NCBI GenBank assembly: GCA_030152275.1
Contig: JASLHF010000188.1
Coordinates: 1-7,511, forward strand
DNA: 7,511 nucleotides
Direction: 5' to 3'
From: Acinetobacter sp.
GTDB taxonomy: Bacteria > Pseudomonadota > Gammaproteobacteria > Pseudomonadales > Moraxellaceae
Positions 6,355-7,511 of the stretch are shown here, in pieces. The translations under genes were made by a program, and so were the position numbers. Under the pieces are notes generated by a model. It saw only the letters and a list, made by a program, of their open reading frames with translations, did not search any database and was not told the origin of the DNA. The first letter of the stretch is position 1; the number at the start of each line of letters is the position of its first letter.

Positions 6355-6408
6355 TCCCGGCCTGACGCATGATTCAAACTTTGCAAAGAATATGCCGGGA
6401 ATCAGGCC
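6355..6408. repeat. Overlapping, mutually exclusive inverted repeats
   Basis: Two perfect 7-bp inverted repeats share three bases on the left side. TCCCGGC (6355-6361) pairs with GCCGGGA (6394-6400), while GGCCTGA (6359-6365) pairs with TCAGGCC (6402-6408). Both can close over the same inner stem, GCAT-g-ATTC (6367-6375) with GAATATGC (6388-6395), whose loop region contains the palindrome CTTTGCAAAG (6379-6388). Only one outer pairing can form at a time. It sits between wrbA and the small secreted protein gene. It has the form of a conformational switch or of a dispersed extragenic palindrome; neither is shown. Confidence 0.6.
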
Positions 6409-6420
6409 TAATTTGCGCGC

Positions 6421-6639
6421 TTTCAGTGTTTTTTTATATAATTTTTGAGTAATTCACGGTTTTTTATTTTTTTTATAACATATTGAAAATAATTAGAAAA
6501 TACCAAATTTTAGGGATGTGAAAAAGTCTATAAATCAACTCTAATGATCACGCTTTACAGCAGTCTGTTTGGGGCTGCATTTTGATATGAATCATTTTTT
6601 TAATTTAATTTTTTTTTAATTTTTTTCAGGGTATTTTTT
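6421..6639. other. AT-rich non-coding leader region
   Basis: No coding frame is supported here. The stretch is dominated by A/T tracts, with 6594-6626 containing only A and T just before the AGGG ribosome binding site at 6628-6631. A possible promoter is GTGAAA (6518-6523) and TCTAAT (6540-6545) with a 16-base spacer, which would give a leader of about 88 bases for the small gene at 6640. Together with 6266-6420 this makes a 374-base gap after wrbA that holds only the hairpins listed separately. Confidence 0.4.
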
Positions 6640-6822
6640 ATGTTTTCTTTAAAATTCCGTACGGTTGCAGTTTTAAGTTTGGCTGGATTTTGTTCTGCAG
6701 GTTTTGCGATGCCGGTTATGCATACGGTTGATTTCCCGGCAAAGCCGCAAAATAATGAATATCTGGCGCAGCAGGACAGCGTGAAAAAAGAGGCGCAGCC
6801 TTTGACGGATGTATCTAAATAA
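6640..6822 (+). CDS. Small secreted protein of unknown function
   Basis: Predicted 60-residue exported protein. I do not recognise a family. Residues 1-7 are basic (MFSLKFR) and 8-22 are hydrophobic. A GFA-M junction at 23/24 fits signal peptidase I cleavage, leaving a mature part of about 37 residues. That part is polar, rich in Lys, Gln, Asp and Pro, and has no cysteine; the single Cys18 lies in the signal peptide and is not in a lipobox context (AGFC). ATG 6640 has AGGG eight bases upstream, after a long A/T tract. A strong terminator follows at 6845-6875. The start site, signal peptide and terminator together support a real gene despite its size. A periplasmic location is likely; the function is unknown. 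Confidence 0.72.
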   Translation: MFSLKFRTVAVLSLAGFCSAGFAMPVMHTVDFPAKPQNNEYLAQQDSVKKEAQPLTDVSK

Positions 6823-6844
6823 ACGGCCAGCATGATTAAACACT

Positions 6845-6875
6845 AAAAGAGCGCACTTGGCGCTCTTTTTTATTT
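6845..6875. terminator. Bidirectional terminator between convergent genes
   Basis: A 10-bp perfect stem, AAAAGAGCGC (6845-6854) and GCGCTCTTTT (6860-6869), has a five-base loop (ACTTG) and is followed by TTATTTT on the plus strand. In the opposite direction the stem ends in TTTTAGTG. It therefore serves both the small secreted protein gene and the leftward glycine-zipper gene, whose stop codon (6870-6872) touches it. Confidence 0.9.
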
Positions 6876-7313
6876 TCTTAGATTCTCAAAATCTTGCTTA
6901 TTTTTCAGCTTCTTTTTTGCATCAGTTTCAGGTGCATGCTGCGCGCTAAAGCGGTGTTTGCAGGCTTTGCACTGATAATCTAGAAAAATATTCTGATCAA
7001 CAATTTCTCCAGCTTTTTTCCCAAATCGGTGGCCGAGAAAGCCGCCGGTAATGCCCACACTGATTGCGCCGACAAAGGTGCCGACCGTGCCGCCCATAAT
7101 AACGCCAAGCGGGCCTGCAGTCACACCGCCAATCGCCGCGCCGATAGATGCGCCTGAAGCCGCGCCGCCGACTGTGCCGGCCGCTGTGCCGGCGCCGCTC
7201 AGCAGCACACCGCCGATTTTTTGCAAATTTTGCTCGTGATTGCGTTTTTCAATATCACTGGAGCCGCATTTAGGGCAAAACAGGGGGCTGTTGCTCGGGA
7301 GTTCTGTTGTCAT
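6870..7313 (-). CDS. Glycine-zipper protein inserted in a split zinc ribbon
   Basis: Predicted 147-residue protein, not assigned to a named family. The N-terminus has a CPKC knuckle (Cys13, Cys16) in the context FCPKCGSSDIEKR, typical of a zinc ribbon. Residues about 34-98 are almost entirely Gly, Ala, Val, Ile, Thr and Ser with regular G-x3-G spacing (for example GGAASGASIGAAIGG, GGTVGTFVGAISVG), the pattern of glycine-zipper membrane hairpins. A second knuckle CKAC (Cys115, Cys118) follows in YQCKACKHRFS, which would complete a four-cysteine site. The tail (about 127-147) is Lys/Asp-rich and probably helical. The likely picture is a membrane-associated hairpin with both ends on the same side, closed by one zinc. 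The ATG at 7311-7313 has only a distant AAGG. The repetitive composition shows no sign of frameshift. Function unknown. Confidence 0.85.
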   Translation of the reverse strand: MTTELPSNSPLFCPKCGSSDIEKRNHEQNLQKIGGVLLSGAGTAAGTVGGAASGASIGAAIGGVTAGPLGVIMGGTVGTFVGAISVGITGGFLGHRFGKKAGEIVDQNIFLDYQCKACKHRFSAQHAPETDAKKKLKNKQDFENLRK

Positions 7314-7475
7314 AGCGGTATAGTGGCCTTAAATAATGAAGATTGATTTTGTTTGCTTTTTATGAAGATCACCTTAACGCTTTTTAAATAAAACAGAAGT
7401 GCCTAAATATAACTTTTTTGTAATAAATGGTTGATCCGTAAAAGAAGGCAGTATGTATGCGGGTTGATATGGGCA

Positions 7476-7506
7476 TTAAAAAAGCGCCTGAGCGGCGCTT
7501 TTTTAA
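7476..7506. terminator. Symmetrical terminator at the right edge
   Basis: A 13-bp perfect stem, TTAAAAAAGCGCC (7476-7488) and GGCGCTTTTTTAA (7494-7506), has a five-base loop (TGAGC) with T-runs in both orientations. No gene ends just before it on the plus strand inside the window, so it most likely terminates a leftward gene that begins beyond the right edge. The 7314-7475 spacer to its left holds no gene that I can support. Confidence 0.85.
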
Positions 7507-7511
7507 CAGCA

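Noticed and set aside
6640..6822. Small secreted protein as a lipoprotein
   Set aside because: The only cysteine is preceded by Ala-Gly-Phe, which does not fit a lipobox, and lies inside the hydrophobic core.
7051..7239. Pro/Ala-rich plus-strand frame
   Set aside because: It is the antisense shadow of the Gly/Ala-rich glycine-zipper segment.

Overview
This is a bacterial chromosomal window of moderate GC content with AT-rich spacers. The gene types and the A/T-flanked GCGCC-type terminator hairpins suggest a gamma-proteobacterium, most likely Acinetobacter or a close relative. That assignment is an inference from gene style, not from a marker gene. I see no insertion sequences, phage genes, CRISPR array, tRNA or rRNA. 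It reads as ordinary core or near-core sequence.

Left part (1-1330): two rightward genes, probably one transcript. The first encodes a small two-helix membrane protein of the YcxB-like type. The second encodes a fumarylacetoacetate-hydrolase-family enzyme whose catalytic residues match those of FAHD1/YcgM acylpyruvate hydrolases. A 7-bp hairpin lies between them and a strong intrinsic terminator follows.

Middle part (1390-4300): a leftward AraC-family regulator with an N-terminal cupin (NimR/YeaM-like architecture) is divergent from two tandem, roughly 60% identical EamA/DMT-type ten-helix transporters. Back-to-back promoter elements sit in the 2191-2308 spacer. The layout is that of a regulator controlling export of a small molecule, with the exporter duplicated.

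Right part (4307-6340): a leftward YihY/BrkB-family inner-membrane protein is divergent from wrbA, an FMN-dependent NAD(P)H:quinone oxidoreductase.

Far right (6340-7511): an AT-rich non-coding stretch carries overlapping, mutually exclusive inverted repeats. It leads to a 60-residue protein with a signal peptide. A bidirectional terminator separates this from a leftward 147-residue protein in which a Gly/Ala-rich glycine-zipper segment is inserted between two CxxC zinc-ribbon knuckles. The window ends with a strong symmetrical terminator belonging to a unit that is not visible here.

No clearly new multi-gene system is apparent. The items most worth a second look are the split zinc-ribbon/glycine-zipper protein, the duplicated transporters with a locally conserved core, the competing inverted repeats after wrbA, and the small secreted protein.
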